A program made the position numbers and the translations under genes. The notes beneath the pieces are model-generated. The model saw only the letters and a list, made by a program, of their open reading frames with translations, was not told the DNA's origin and made no database searches. A stretch of 64,000 nucleotides of DNA from Antedon mediterranea (taxonomy: Eukaryota; Echinodermata; Crinoidea; Comatulida; Antedonidae): NCBI RefSeq assembly GCF_964355755.1, contig NC_092680.1, positions 9,713,001-9,777,000 on the forward strand, given 5' to 3'. Positions 11,723 to 24,318 of the stretch are shown here, in pieces (the stretch's first letter is position 1; the number at the start of each line of letters is the position of its first letter).

Positions 11723-11797
11723 CTCAATACATTTGTTCTTTAACACAAAAATACTGCCCGTATGTCCACTTAACGCCAAAAGAAGTTCATGATGCAT
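11723..11797 (-). CDS. TUBGCP4: TUBGCP4 coding exon 1
   Basis: The ATG at 11797 opens a 25-codon exon beginning MHHELLLALSGHTGSIF, the well-conserved start of GCP4 proteins. The frame is open upstream to 11917, but this Met matches the family N-terminus, so it is chosen. The exon ends in phase 0 at a GTTTGT donor (11722), a usable but imperfect site. Confidence 0.88.
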
Positions 11798-12108
11798 TTT
11801 AAGTAGGCTTCCCCCTAGCCTAGGCCTATAGAAAATAATGTCAAAAAACTGTCGCTCCTCCTCCCCCGGGCCGGGGTGCGTGTCCACACACACAAATATG
11901 TACGACGTAGAGACCAAACTATACGATCTTTAAGATCAAACGACCGTCCGCTTGGCCACTACCAAAAAGCAAAGATTCTTCGCCGAAGATTCTTTAGGCT
12001 CTCTCGCTCTAGCTAGGCTAGGCCTATACAATCTTGACCAAAGACTAGTATCTGGTTCCCGCGCGCGAATTTTTTACCTTCGTTTCTATGGGCGGCCATT
12101 AGGACCAT
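11798..12108. promoter_or_regulatory. TUBGCP4 upstream region
   Basis: This 310-base stretch lies between the TUBGCP4 start codon and the repeat block. It is GC-richer than average, with a run of 'cctcctcccccgggccggggtgcg' character near 11860, and presumably carries the 5' UTR and promoter. I see no convincing TATA box. Assignment is by position only. Confidence 0.35.
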
Positions 12109-12334
12109 AATCTATATATAAATTTACGTAAGGGCAAAATTCGGTAAATCGCGCCTTACTTCTAGAATTTTTACTCGATGGTATATAAAGCTGATTTTAA
12201 CCACCTGATGTAACCCTGTTTACTATTTAAATTAAGTTAGATAATTAGTTATTGACGATTAAAACGAATTTAGGTTCAACGATTTGCTCCAAATAATAGG
12301 GACGTTTTCCGATCGTGGTTATACACTGTCTAAT

Positions 12335-13277
12335 GTATGGAACGCCGTTTGAGCAACATTTCGATGATATGAATTTTATGTCGCGATATGTGAATGAAAT
12401 GCATCGATATGAATTGAATGGCGCGATATATGAATGAAATTTTTTGAATTGAATGTTTTGAATCAAATGTTTTGAATGAAATGTTTTGAATGAAATGTTT
12501 TGAATAAAATGTTTTGAATGAAATGTTTTGAATGAAATGTTTTGAAGAAAATGTTTTGAATGAAATGTTTTGAATGAAATGAATAAAATGTTTTGAATGA
12601 AATGAATAAAATGTTTTGAATGAAATGTTTTGAATTGAATGAAATTTTTTGAATGAAATGTTTTGAAAGAAATGTTTGAATTGAATTGAAAAGTCAAACT
12701 ATTGGCGGCGTATGTCATTCCCGCTCACGGTTTTTCTCAACCTCTTTAAGCCAGGGTACCCTCATCTCCTTTCCACGCTGTCATCAATATGGATCCTTTA
12801 CAGAGAATCCTAATAGACCTGGGTTTGGAAATATGCAAATGAACGTAATGCATCCATAATGGCTGCCAGTAAACGTACGCCATTCCAAATAACTTGGCAT
12901 TATAGGCCTATATGGAAAGGAGAAGAAGGTAACCCGGCTTAAGAGATGGAGAAAAAAAATCGCGAGCGAGAATGACATACGCCGCAAATAGTTTGACTTT
13001 TCAATTCAATTTAAACATTTCATTCAAAACATTTCATTCAAAACATTTCATTCAAAACATTACGTTAAAAACATTTCATTCAAAATATTTCATTCAAAAC
13101 ATTTCATTCAAAACATTTCATTCAAAACATTTCATTCAAGACATTCATTTCAAAACATTTCATTCAAAACATTTTATTCACTAACATTTAACTCAAAGCA
13201 TTCAATTCAAAACATTTCATTTATATCTTGTCATAAATATCATATCATCGCAATGTTGCGTAAACGGCGTTCCATAC
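12335..13277. mobile_element. Foldback element with inverted 14-bp arrays, TAAT TSD
   Basis: GTATGGAACGCCGTTT at 12335 is repeated inverted ending at 13277. TAAT flanks both sides (12331-12334 and 13278-13281), while an uninterrupted unit (near 14596) has a single TAAT. Inside each end is an array of a 14-bp unit, TGTTTTGAATGAAA, at about 12428-12690 and inverted at about 13010-13222. The inner ends, including 'tatgtcattc' and 'gaatgacata', also pair. The whole 943 bp can fold on itself. Reading frames in the arrays are by-products of the repeats. Confidence 0.8.
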
Positions 13278-14322
13278 TAATGGATGTCCATCTTGAAAAA
13301 TACCCGCCACAAAAATGCGAGGAGGCTTCGCATTTTCCTATCTCCTCTTACGATAATTGTTTTTAATAGCTGAAAACCGATTGAACAGCTAGAGTACAGC
13401 ATCATAATGTTGAAGACAGGCCGATTTTCTTTAAAAAATACTATTTTGATAGATATAATATACGATTATACAAATGTATTGATTTGCGATGAATGAAACA
13501 TCCCAATCTCTCAGTCTGCCAGAGTTTGGTTTAACACAAGTATAGGTAAATTTATGAGCCCTTGGTTTAACACATACGGTAGGTAAATATATGGGCCCTT
13601 TGAGAATAAACTTGCAATACTTTGACAATACTGTAAATACATATTAACTATTTTTTGGTCCTCATTTGAATCGAACATTTCTTACTGTGAATGTTCGTAC
13701 TGTTAGGCCTAGATGTAATATAAAAATATATATACAAATAAACTTTATTCCTGAGATTGTGGATAGGCTCTACTATTAGATATATAAACACATTATTATA
13801 TACAAAATTATAAACTTTATACTGACAGTTCCTTAATTCTCAACGTTTGTATTAATTAATAATTACCAATAATTATAAACGTCGTAGTGGTGTATCGTGA
13901 CATGTTTCAATCGATTATGACAGTGACAGTTTTAACAAAGTATTAAATCGCAAATGTTTTACTGTATTTAGAGGTATATTATTTATAGGCCTATAAAACA
14001 TGAAAAAAAAATATTTCGTTACTGAGTGGATAAAGAATATATTTAAAAATTGTTCCTCTTTGTACCTATCCGCTTTCCCATCCCTCAACCCTAATGTTAC
14101 ATACAAAACACAAATTGGGTTTCTTTAAATGAATCCAAATTTTTGATTTTCGGAAGTAATTCCCAGGGTGCTAATTTTAGTTGACTACATAAATCATCGT
14201 GTCTATTTATTCGTTTCTGTAAACGACAATGTATTATAGTCCTGCGGTACGTATATTTGAAATCGCCAGTTTTGTTACGCTGAAATTACTGTGTATTCGA
14301 GAGAACCATCTGTGGGCACGAC

Positions 14323-14359
14323 CTAGATGGTACGCGAGCGAAGCGAGCGTACCATCTAG
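14323..14359. repeat. Unit-boundary hairpin 'ctagatggtacgc...'
   Basis: CTAGATGGTACGC and its inverse GCGTACCATCTAG enclose an 11-base loop, GAGCGAAGCGA. The same hairpin is at 15583-15619, 16921-16957 and 18591-18627 (the last two in reverse orientation). It marks the junctions between ~1.26-kb units and may be a terminus of the mobile unit. Confidence 0.65.
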
Positions 14360-15695
14360 TCTATATATAAATTTGCGTAAGGGCAAAATTCGGTATATCG
14401 CGCGTTATTTCTAGAATGTTTACTCGATGGTATATAAAGTTGGTTCGTACTTTCGGTACTGATTTTAACCACCTGATGTAACCCTGTTTGCTAATTAAAT
14501 TGAGTTCGATAATTAGTTATTGACGATTAAAACAAATTTAGGTTCAACGATTTGCCTCAAATAGGGGTGTTTTCCGATCGTGGTATACACTGTCTAATGG
14601 ATGTCCATCTTGAAAAATACCCGCAGACAATAATACGAGGATGCTTCGCATTTTCCTATCTCCTCCTACGATAATTGTTTTTAATGGCTGAAAACCGGTT
14701 GAACAGCTCGAGTACAGCATCATAATGTTGAAGACAGGCCGATTTTCTTTAAAAAATACTATTTTGATAGATTTAAATATACGTTTATACAAATGTATTG
14801 ATTTGCGATGAATGGAACATTCCAAATTATTTGGTTTAATAACCATGGATGCATACCTCCATGGTTTAACACAAGTCGGTAAATTTATGGGCCCTAATAA
14901 ACATAAATAGTATTGAAATGCTATACAATACTGTAAATATGTAACCACTTTTGATCGCCATTTGAATCGCAAGTTTCTTATTGTGAGTATTGGTACTGTT
15001 AGATAAATATAAACAAATATACAAATAAACTTTATTACTGTGAGTGTGGGTAGCCCCTACTTTTAGATTATAAACACATAATAATATAATACTTTATTAC
15101 TGACAGTTGCTTCTCAACGTTTGTATTAATTAATAATTACAAAAAATATAAACGTCGTAGTGGTGTATCGTTACATGTACTTTACTATTTCAATCGACTA
15201 TGACAGTGACAGTTTTAACAAAGTATTAAATCGCAAATGTTTTACTCTATTTAGTGGTATACTATTTATAGGCCTATAAAACATGAAAAAATGTTTCGTT
15301 ACTGAGTGGATAATAAAGAAATATAAAGAATAATTTAATATAAAGAATATATTAAAAAATTGTTCCTCTTTGTATCTATCCTCATCCCCAACCCTAAACC
15401 CTAATGTTAGATACAAAAAACACACAGGGTGCTAATTTTGGTTGACTACATAAATCATTGTGTCTATTTATTTGTTTCTGTAAACGACAATGTGTTATAG
15501 TCATGCGGTACGTACATTTGAAATCGCCAGTTTTTTTACGCTGAAATTAATATTCGAGAACCGGACCATCCGTGAGCGCGACCTAGATGGTACGCGAGCG
15601 AAGCGATCGTACTATCTAGTCTATATATAAATTTACGTAAGGGCAAAATTCGGTAAATCGCGCGTTATTTCTAGAATGTTTACTCGATGGTATAT

Positions 15696-16321
15696 TATTC
15701 ATTTATTTGATCAAAATCACATAAGACAAGTAAAAAGGTTCATGAATAAAAACAGTATAAAAAAACAACATATAAACAATCATAACAATATTTTAAAACA
15801 TCTAAAACAGTATAAAAAGACAAAGTTTAAAATATTTATAAAATATTTTTAAAAAACCATTAAAAAATCTTAAAAGAGATAAAAAGGGTGAGAAAAAGTA
15901 ATTTCGATCAGGATCGTCCTAGAAAACCAATAACTCAGGTTTATTTCCATTGGAGTCCTTGAGTTAAAAAAAAAAAGTTTTAAAAGAAGTTATAAATAAG
16001 TTTAGATGCTATGCCGTTTCGATGCGAGATTGTTTTTAACTAATTTTCTAAATACATTTACACTCTCATTACGTTTGATTGTACTTGGTAATTTGTTCCA
16101 TTCTTTAATTGCTGAAGCATAAAATGTGCCATCTATAACATTACAAGAGATTGGTGAAACAAAATTAAAATAACTGTGTCGGGTACCATGTGCATGTTGG
16201 TTCCCAGCCTTTATCAAATTAATTATTACCAAGATAAGATGCTACCTTTCTATACTGCATTTTGTGCAGTGTTTAATTTTATTTTGAGTCACCCTATCCT
16301 CAACACACAATAGACCACAAT
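15696..16321 (-). mobile_element. LINE 3' fragment inserted in a repeat unit
   Basis: An uninterrupted unit reads 'gatggtatataaagttgg', whereas here about 625 bases separate 'tatat' from 'aaagttgg'. The insert encodes, on the minus strand (16232-16002), a 76-residue stretch ending a non-LTR retrotransposon polyprotein: FNFVSPISCN, then AIKEWNKLPSTIK and VFRKLVKN. This is the typical tail following the reverse transcriptase in CR1/jockey-like LINEs. It is 5'-truncated and not functional. Confidence 0.75.
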
Positions 16322-16959
16322 AAAGTTGGTTAGAATCTCGGTACTGATTTTAACCACCTGATGTAACCCTGTTTACTAATTAAATTGAGTTAGATACTTA
16401 TTTATTGACAATTAAAACGAATTTAGAAACCGTTTGCCCCAAATAGGGGTGTTTTCCGATCGTGGTATACACTGTCTATAAAATGGATGTCCTCTTGAAA
16501 AATACCTGCACACAATAGTACGAGGATGCTTCGCATTTTCCTATCTCCTCCTACGATAATTGTTTTTAATAGTTGAAAACCGGTTAACCAGCTCAAGTAC
16601 AGTATCATAATGTTGAAGACAGGCCGATTTTCTGAAAAAAATACTATTTTGATAGATTTAATATACGTTTATACAAATGTATTGATTTGCAATGAATGGA
16701 ACATTCCAATCTCTCAGACACCCAGTTTGTAGGTAAATGTATGAGCCCTTGGTTTAACACAAATAGGTAAATTTATGGGCCCTTTGAGAATAAACTTAAA
16801 ACTGAGATAAAATTATTTACTAGTGTATACCATGCATTCTGAGTGTTGGGTTCTCTCAAACTAGTCTTTTTTTTCCTTTCCGATTTAATAGTAGGCCTAC
16901 AGTATAACAAATTAAAAAAACTAGATGGCACGCTCGCTTCGCTCGCGTACCATCTAGGG

Positions 16960-17984
16960 GTGCTCACAGATGGTTCTCGAATACAGTAGAATAGAATAGA
17001 GACAACAAAACCAATACTGGATTCCATAAAGGACAATTAATTTATGTGGACTAAAGAAATTAGGGAGAAATGGAAATGTATGTACCGGGGAATTGGGCGG
17101 CACGTGGTGGTGGTGATGGAACCGCAGTAATAAAGTTGATTGTATTTATATATTATAAGAACCAAACTAAATAAATAGACCTAGACATTCTGCGAAATGG
17201 AAATCGGAAATTCAAGCTCCTATTCAGTGAAAAATTAAACTGTAGTCTACCTAAATATTTAGGGCAAATCATCGGTTGTGGTGGTTGAAATTCCTGTAAA
17301 CATTTGTGTGAACCAAACTGGGTCGAATTTCTGTCATGAGTACTGATTTGTTGGCCTGTGATTTATGACGCCTAAGGGATCTATCTAGACTTATTTTTTA
17401 GAATAATGTACGTACCTGTCAGATACAATTGTCTTGTGTCGTATAATAAATAAGTACTGTAATAGTTACTGAAGTTACTATTACAATCTCGTCAATGAAA
17501 ACACGAAAATGTATATGCACTTACTTATGAAAACGTATACAGTATTATACTCAGTTATTGAAACAGTAGGTTTAAAAAAGTTTCGTTTGTCTGTAAAATG
17601 ATGTAATCAAGCTGTTTACATGAGTCTTAATTTATAAGCACATCAATAATAAAATAGTTTATCTATCCTGTAATTGGCGAGATTATGGTCGCTGTTGAAT
17701 GAAACAAAGCCAATCGGTATCATATTTGTACAGAAACGTTTTCGCGGCCGAAGGGTGTAACCTAAATTCGTTGTATTATCGTCAAGAACTAACTGTAACT
17801 AAACTTACATAGAAAGTAGGGTATCATAAATTTGGCCTTAGCACTCGGGGGAGTGGCTAAGATGAAGTCCGTGGGACTACTAAATATAAATTGTAATGAA
17901 CCTCGAGGGACATAAATAGGAATATTTCATGTTTCATTATCAATGTATAATAAATGGAAACTGTTTACCGATTCAAATAATATA
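16960..17984. other. Spacer between plus and minus repeat units
   Basis: I see no gene here. Near 17655-17715, 'atcctgtaattggcgag' resembles the tail of the SINE at 49134. The rest is AT-rich and not recognised. Confidence 0.35.
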
Positions 17985-19847
17985 AATTGGTTTTTAACAT
18001 TTTCCGAACCTATTGCAAGTTTATTCTCAAAGGGCCCATATATTTACCTACCGTATGTGTTAAACCAAGGGCTCATAAATTTACCTACAGTACTTGTGTT
18101 AAACCAAACTCTGGCAGACTGAGAGATTGGGATGTTCCATTCATCGCAAATCAATACATTTGTATAATCGTATATTAAATCTATCAAAATAGTATTTTTT
18201 AAAAGAAATCGGCCTGTCTTCAACATTATGATGGTGTACTCTAGCTGTTCAACCGGTTTTCAGCTATTAAAAACAATTATCGTAGGAGGAGATAGAAAAA
18301 TGCGAAGCCTCCTCGCATTTTTTTGGCGGGTATTTTTCAAGACGGACATCCATTAGACAGTGTATACCACGATCGGAAAACACCCCTATTTGGGGCAAAT
18401 CGTTGAACCTAAATTCGTTTTAATCGTCAATAACTAATTATCTAACTCAATTTAATTAGTAAACAGGGTTACATCAGGCGGTTAAAATCAGTACCGAAAG
18501 TACGAACCAACTTTACATACCATCGAGTGAAAATTCTAGAAGTAAGGCGCGATTTACCGAATTTTGCCCTTACGTAAATTTATATATAGACTAGTTGGTA
18601 CGCTCGCTTCGCTCGCGTACCATCTAGGTCGTGACGCGCCCACAGATGGTTCTCGAATACACAGTAATTTCAGGGTAAAAAAACTGGCGATTTTAAATGC
18701 ACGTACCGCAGGACATAATACATTGTCGTTTACAGAAACGAATAAGTAAAATGATTTATTTAGTCAACCAAAATTAGCACCCTGGGAATTACTTCCAAAA
18801 GAGAAACTTACCACAAAATGAGTCCAAATTGTTTATTCATTTAAAGAAACCCAATTAGGGTTGAGGGATGGGAAAGAGGATAGGTACAAAGAGGAACAAT
18901 TTTTAAATATATTCTTTATCCACGTCAGTAACGAAATATTGTTTTCATTTTTATAGGCCTTTAAATAATATACCACGGTGACTAAATATAGTAAAACATT
19001 TGCGATTTAATACTTTGTTAAAACTGTCACTGTCATAGTCGATTGAAATAGTAAAGTACATGAAACGATACACCACTACGACGTTTATATTTTTTGTAAT
19101 TATTAATTAATGCAAACGTTGAGAAGCAATTGTCAGTAATAAAGTTTATTTGTATATCACGTGTTTATATATCTAACAGTAGAGCCTTCCCACAATCACA
19201 GTAATAAAGTTTATTTGTATATATTTTTTTACATCTAACAGTAAGAAATGTTCGATTCAAATGACGACCAAAAATGGTTAATAGGTATTTGCAGTACTGT
19301 ATTGTCAAAGTATTGCAAGTTTATTCTTCAAGGGCTCATAAATTTACCTACTTGTGTTAAACCAAACTGGCAGACTGAGAGATTGGAATGTTCCACTCAT
19401 CGCAAATTAATACATTTGTAAAAACGTAAATTAAATCTATCAAAATAGTATTTTTTTAAGAAAATCGGCCTGTCTTCAACATTATGATGCTGTACTCGAG
19501 CAATTCAACCGGTTTTCAGCTATTAAAAACAATTATCGTAGGAGGAGATAGGAAAATGCGAAGCGTCCTCGTATTATTGTGTGCGGGTATTTTTCAAGTT
19601 GGACATCCATTAGACAGTGTATACCACAATCGGAAAACACCCCTATTTGGGGCAAATCGTTGAACCTAAATTCGTTTTAATCGTCAATAACTAATTATCT
19701 AACTCAATTTAATTAGTAAACAGGGTTACATCAGGTGGTTAAAATCAGTACCGAAAGTAGGAACCAACTTTATATACCATCGAGTGAAAATTCTAGAAAT
19801 AAACCGCGATTTATCGAATTTTGCCCTTACGTAAATTTATATATAGA

Positions 19848-21025
19848 TAAAGACTGTCCAAAAGGACAATAATTTCATTGCAATGAGTATTGACATGTTC
19901 ACGTTTAAATTCATTTTTCGTATTACAAACTTCGAGATAACAATTATCATCTATTTGATATTTGATTATGGATGATAGCAGTTTCTATGTATTAGTCACA
20001 TTATGTATGCAAACATTTATAAATGGGGTCAAGGCTCAATTGTTGTATTTCGGTCATTTTATCGTAAAATGTTTCATTAGAGTAAATATAAATATATACA
20101 TTTTGAATAAATCAGTAAAAAAAAACTCTCTCGGACTACCGTAGTCGTTTTTTAAACATGGAACCCTGTAATTTCACCCTAATTTGCATATTTAAGCTAA
20201 TTTGCATATCATCAGGATGAGTGACATAGGTGTGATGCTCAAATTTAGATCTCCTTATCATATATGACCATTTAAAAAAGAAAAACATCTGTTTGCAATT
20301 TATTTCACTCAAAATGATAGATTGCCTAGCCTATACGTATTAAAACACAGCGAAAGCATCAATATAAACATCCAAATCATTTTTTTTTCTTTTATTACGA
20401 TTTGGTCTATATATAAAGAGTAAATACTTAAAAAGTATTATTGTAATTATATATTTTTTTCTATCACCTTTGAAAACAAATTCAACAATTGGTACATTCA
20501 TTTTGTTATAATTAAAATCTTATATACAAAATCAATCCTAAATAGATGATAAATCATAAGTCATCATCAAGCATTACCTTTTTACAGATTGCTATTCTGT
20601 ATTGAGGAAATTGAATTTCTAATAAACTTATCATTGTTGGTAATATTAGCACACGACTACAACACTTTATATTTTGTACAATTAAAATTTGAATCTTATA
20701 CATGTAAGAAATCCAAAGGTAATCAAAAATCCTATGGATAACAGATAGACTAGTTTTCAATAGAGATAAGGAAAATTAAATAAGCAAAAAGAATTAAATC
20801 AAAAGAAAATAACCTATGCATTTTTAATTATACACTTATACAATGCAAATCTTAATAATGTGTGAAAAATCCAAAGGCAAAACAATCCTATGGATAAGAC
20901 TGACTAGCTTTCAATAGAGATAAATAAGCATCTAAACTTAAAGAACATCCAAACCAACAGGCAGGCCTATACAGTACATTAATCAACATGAGTACTATAT
21001 TGTAAACACATTAAACATGTACATC
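19848..21025. other. Intergenic, with fragments of dispersed repeats
   Basis: No gene is seen. 20040-20110 is a fragment of the foldback module ('ttagagtaaatataaatatata'-type wording). 20695-20770 and 20860-20935 are diverged direct copies sharing 'aaatccaaagg' and 'cctatggata'. Confidence 0.4.
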
Positions 21026-21028
21026 TTA

Positions 21029-21185
21029 AGCTCTGTTTACATTATCAAACTTATGTGACAACAAACATTGTTATGCTCATATATGTACATGATGTCATAT
21101 TACTACCATATTTGGGTATATCCCTACCATATTCCGGTAAATCACACATTTTTGTCACATAAAGTTTGATAGTGTAGACAGAGCT
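21029..21185. mobile_element. PIF/Harbinger-like MITE, TTA TSD
   Basis: The element begins AGCTCTGTTTACATTATC and ends in the inverse with small differences (GATAGTGTAGACAGAGCT). TTA flanks both ends (21026-21028 and 21186-21188). The 3-bp TTA duplication is the rule for PIF/Harbinger elements. The centre has 'catatatgtacatgatgtca' wording shared with copies near 3780 and 37370. Confidence 0.75.
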
Positions 21186-21188
21186 TTA

Positions 21189-23610
21189 TACACTGTGGCA
21201 GTGATTGACTAGTTACCTTTATATAGATTATAAGGTCTTAGATGACCACCCTGTACTGTATGTGTGAACTCAAATACAATTTTAAAGATTGAGTTCCTAA
21301 TTTGAATAATGGTAATTACTCTATTGTATAATTTAAACACAATTTGTTACTTATAATAATACTAATATATATTTCTAACATAGGTATGCTACAGCAAAGA
21401 ATATATATCACAAGAATGAGTAACCTGCGATTTTCCCTGTAACAGTAATATTGTCCATGTGGTAGGGCGCCACCATAAGTGAGGATGTATACAACTTTTT
21501 GTGATGGTTACACTAATCTAAGGTTGGACCACCGGTAGTATTTTCATGATAAAAAATGTATCAACTACATGCCAACATCATGTTAAATGCTGTTTGGATA
21601 TTTAATTGTTCGATTTATGCAATTTATGTAGTAAATAGTAAAAACTGCCGAATAAACAGTTTGCTTCATCAACCAGACGCTACCCTGGGCGCGTTGGTGT
21701 TAACGCGTTTTCATAAAGGATAGTTTAATAATATTTCTATATTTAACTTGTTTCTGGTAAAACAAATAAATGTTAATGAAATTTAACCTTGTATCCTATT
21801 AATAACATGTATTTTATACTAATTTATATCATAAAAACAATACTTAAATTACCGGGCGTAGATTAGTATGCGGCAATGGTAAAGAATAGGCCATGCTGAG
21901 TAACGCTTCGTTGATTTTTGGTGTTGCTGTTCGGCCTTTTTTGTGAACTAATTTAGTATGGTAGTAAATACTTTCCTTAAGAAGTGAATGTACACTAGTT
22001 TGTTATTAAATATGTATTATAAAATGTTTTACAACTGCAAAATATATTATAATAATTCTATTTAATGTGACATGTATAATATTAATATTATTAAATCAAG
22101 TCATATTTAGTCTGTATACATCTGCCCTTATGAGGGCGGGTATCACTCTCTGTTACAAATTTCTCATGCAAAAATCGTGGAATACTCATTCTTGTGATAT
22201 ATATTCTTTGGCTACGGTTAATTTCTTAATGATCACACCAACTAAACCAACAGCTGTACATTAGGTACATGAACAACATAAATAAATATATAACAGTTTC
22301 ACATTTATAAATAAATAATATATAGATATAAATATTGAATTAAATATTGAAATAATGGTGAGAATGGAAGGAAAATGAAATCAAGACTTTTTAATTGGTT
22401 AATCGCCGGTTTATAGTTATTGCCATGCTCTCAAACTAAACTGCTAAATGTGGATCGAGTCTAGGCCTATACACACATGCGACGCCCTGAGATCTTTGTC
22501 TTGGGATATAGTCCAAAATTCACCTTGAGCTATATCTTTAACCATGCCCCTCAGCCCAGTCAATATTTGTAATAATTGCTCTTAACTAATATAGCTACCA
22601 TAAATAATAACAAGGAGCTTTAGATAGTCACTGTGTTTATACCAGGACATTAGGACGTGCTTACTAGATTCTATGTCCAACAACACAATATACATGGGTC
22701 ATAGGTCGTAGCAAATTAAAAGCTCCCTAATATATGCAATTTACAACTTACAGGACATAAAGACAAATGCATTGATCAGAACTAGCATACACAAAGTAAT
22801 TGCTATGGTTTGAGCTTGGTACAATATTTTATATTTACAATTTACAATGATGTTAGCCATACTTGAATTTTTAATAATGTTTATTCATACAAAAAAACTA
22901 ATTTTGGTAACTTTACCAACTAAATATGCAATTCCAACAATATTAATAAAATCTTTGAATAAAACTGTTAACATTGGTAAAACTGATATATATATATATA
23001 CAAATGATATATAGTAAAACCGCTATTTAAGGGACACCTTTGGAATGCATAAAGTGTTCCCATTAATTGGGGTGTCACCTGAATATGAATTGGCTGTAGT
23101 GTTAAAACATTTCCCCTTGTTAATTTCACAGAAAACTGTTTCCTTTTGTTTTGTTTCTTAATTTACATCATTTGGTTTTGCAAAAAACAAAACACTTTTA
23201 AAATAAAATAACAAAAATAGCAGAAATAAAAAAATAGACAAAATATATAGCATCATAATATGTAAATTTCTATGTCAAGTTGTGGAAATAACTACAATCA
23301 TTATTGTAACACTAACAGCAAAAAAAAGAAGAATATTATGAGCACTAATATTTATATTGCAAATTACAATATTGAAAAACAATATACAAATTAATAAAAT
23401 AACATATTATTTCCTTTACATGTCCCAGATGTTCACTCATAAAATATTGACATTTACCATGAATTTTCTTTTCTTTCTCCACATATATTAAAATGAACAA
23501 ATTCAAATACATATACAATACATTTAAATAAATATTACACTACAATGCATAGCAGCTCTGAAAATATTAAAATAATTTTAATAAGTTGCATATTTAATTT
23601 ACTGTCATAT
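21189..23610. other. Intergenic downstream of ceramidase gene
   Basis: AT-rich, no gene recognised. 23010-23085 ('ccgctatttaagggacacc', 'ggggtgtcacc') looks like a decayed mariner-type end. Some of this may be 3' UTR of the ceramidase if a distal polyadenylation site is used. Confidence 0.35.
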
Positions 23611-23616
23611 TTTATT
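23611..23616 (-). terminator. Candidate polyadenylation signal of ceramidase gene
   Basis: AATAAA on the minus strand, 53 bases after the stop codon at 23670. It is the first such hexamer downstream. In this AT-rich sequence others follow, so which one is used is uncertain. Confidence 0.4.
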
Positions 23617-23669
23617 CAACTTTTTAACATGATAAATTGCACAAACTATCAGCATGAATGAAAAGGTTC

Positions 23670-23985
23670 TTAATCTTTTGGTTTTAACCCTGCACATCGG
23701 AGAGTAACGTACGGGATACCAACGTACTCCCATGTGTCTTTAGGCCAATATTTAAGCACTGGTCCCATCTCAGGACATTCGTTCATTGCATCGAAATAAG
23801 AAAAGAGAACAACGGCAGTGTAACCAGATATGAAGACCAGCAGATGCCAGAAGCAGTGAAGGTACGGAAAAGACAATGATTGCCAGGTATCACAGAACAG
23901 TTTATCATTCACCCAGCAAGACACGGCAACAAACCATAAACCAGCACAGCTTACTCCCAGACGTCTGATTCTTAAACAATGTGTT
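23670..23985 (-). CDS. ACER2: Alkaline ceramidase coding exon 4 (terminal)
   Basis: It begins after a TTTACAG acceptor and ends with TAA at 23672-23670. It encodes 104 residues with the signature FPYLHCFWHLLVFISGY, holding the two remaining zinc-ligand histidines four residues apart. The conserved YFDAMNECPEMGP follows, then YWPKDTWEYVGIPYVTL. The tail GLKPKD is hydrophilic and shows no clear ER-retrieval signal. Confidence 0.95.
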
Positions 23986-24180
23986 CTGTAAAGCATATTT
24001 AAAAAACATATCATTCCACTTTCATTGAAACTACAGTAGAAACCAAAAAGGGGAGGGCTTCTGGAGCAATAATACGTTGCCATAACAACTGGAATTGAGA
24101 TTTGCTGTAGGTGGGGGCTTAAAGAGGGAGTATGTTTGCTTTATGTGCGTTCTATATAATATAAATGTTCAGCATTTTAC

Positions 24181-24318
24181 CTTTTCATCTCAAGATATAA
24201 AACAACTACACAGGGTAGAACAAAAGGCATCATGAAAAAAGAGTTCAACGCTGGCTTTATGCAGGCCATTACATTACTGGTCATTGTTATCATAAATACT
24301 ATCATTTTAAACATCCTC
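24181..24318 (-). CDS. ACER2: Alkaline ceramidase coding exon 3
   Basis: Forty-five codons plus split codons between a TTTTTCAG acceptor and a GTAAAA donor. It encodes two hydrophobic helices separated by ACIKPALNSF, in the place of the CLAFVKPAIN-like turn of ACER2. Phase 2 in, phase 2 out, which is required by exons 2 and 4. It was found by phase and homology because it is short and weakly conserved. Confidence 0.88.

Larger units (their letters stand above)
1..11797 (-). other. TUBGCP4: TUBGCP4 gene, 5' part (gene span)
   Basis: Four exons with matching phases (0, 1, 0, 2 at their 3' ends) give the first 174 residues of gamma-tubulin complex component 4. This subunit of the gamma-tubulin ring complex takes part in nucleating microtubules at centrosomes. 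The encoded part covers the start of the conserved GRIP1 domain. The human protein is about 667 residues, so most of the gene lies left of the window. Intron 1 is 3.5 kb and intron 4 exceeds 7.1 kb because of the DIRS and foldback insertions. Nothing in the exons is broken. Confidence 0.88.
12109..19847. repeat. Block of ~1.26-kb repeat units in both orientations
   Basis: A unit begins 'ctatatataaatttacg', runs through 'ccacctgatgtaaccctg', 'aggccgattttc' and 'cgacgtttgta...', and ends in a hairpin around 'gcgagcgaagcgag'. Units in plus orientation start at about 12109, 14361 and 15621. Units in minus orientation occupy about 17985-18590 (partial) and 18628-19847. The block starts and ends with the same sequence in opposite orientation. 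Units have no open frame above about 75 codons. One holds a foldback insertion (12335-13277) and another a LINE (15696-16321). Confidence 0.75.

Noticed and set aside
12245-13184. Frames with FHSKHFIQ-type repeats
   Set aside because: They come from the 14-bp arrays of the foldback element. The frame phase changes within the arrays.
16002-16232. Host gene exon on the minus strand
   Set aside because: The wording (AIKEWNKLPSTIK) is typical of a LINE C-terminus and the segment interrupts a repeat unit as an insertion.
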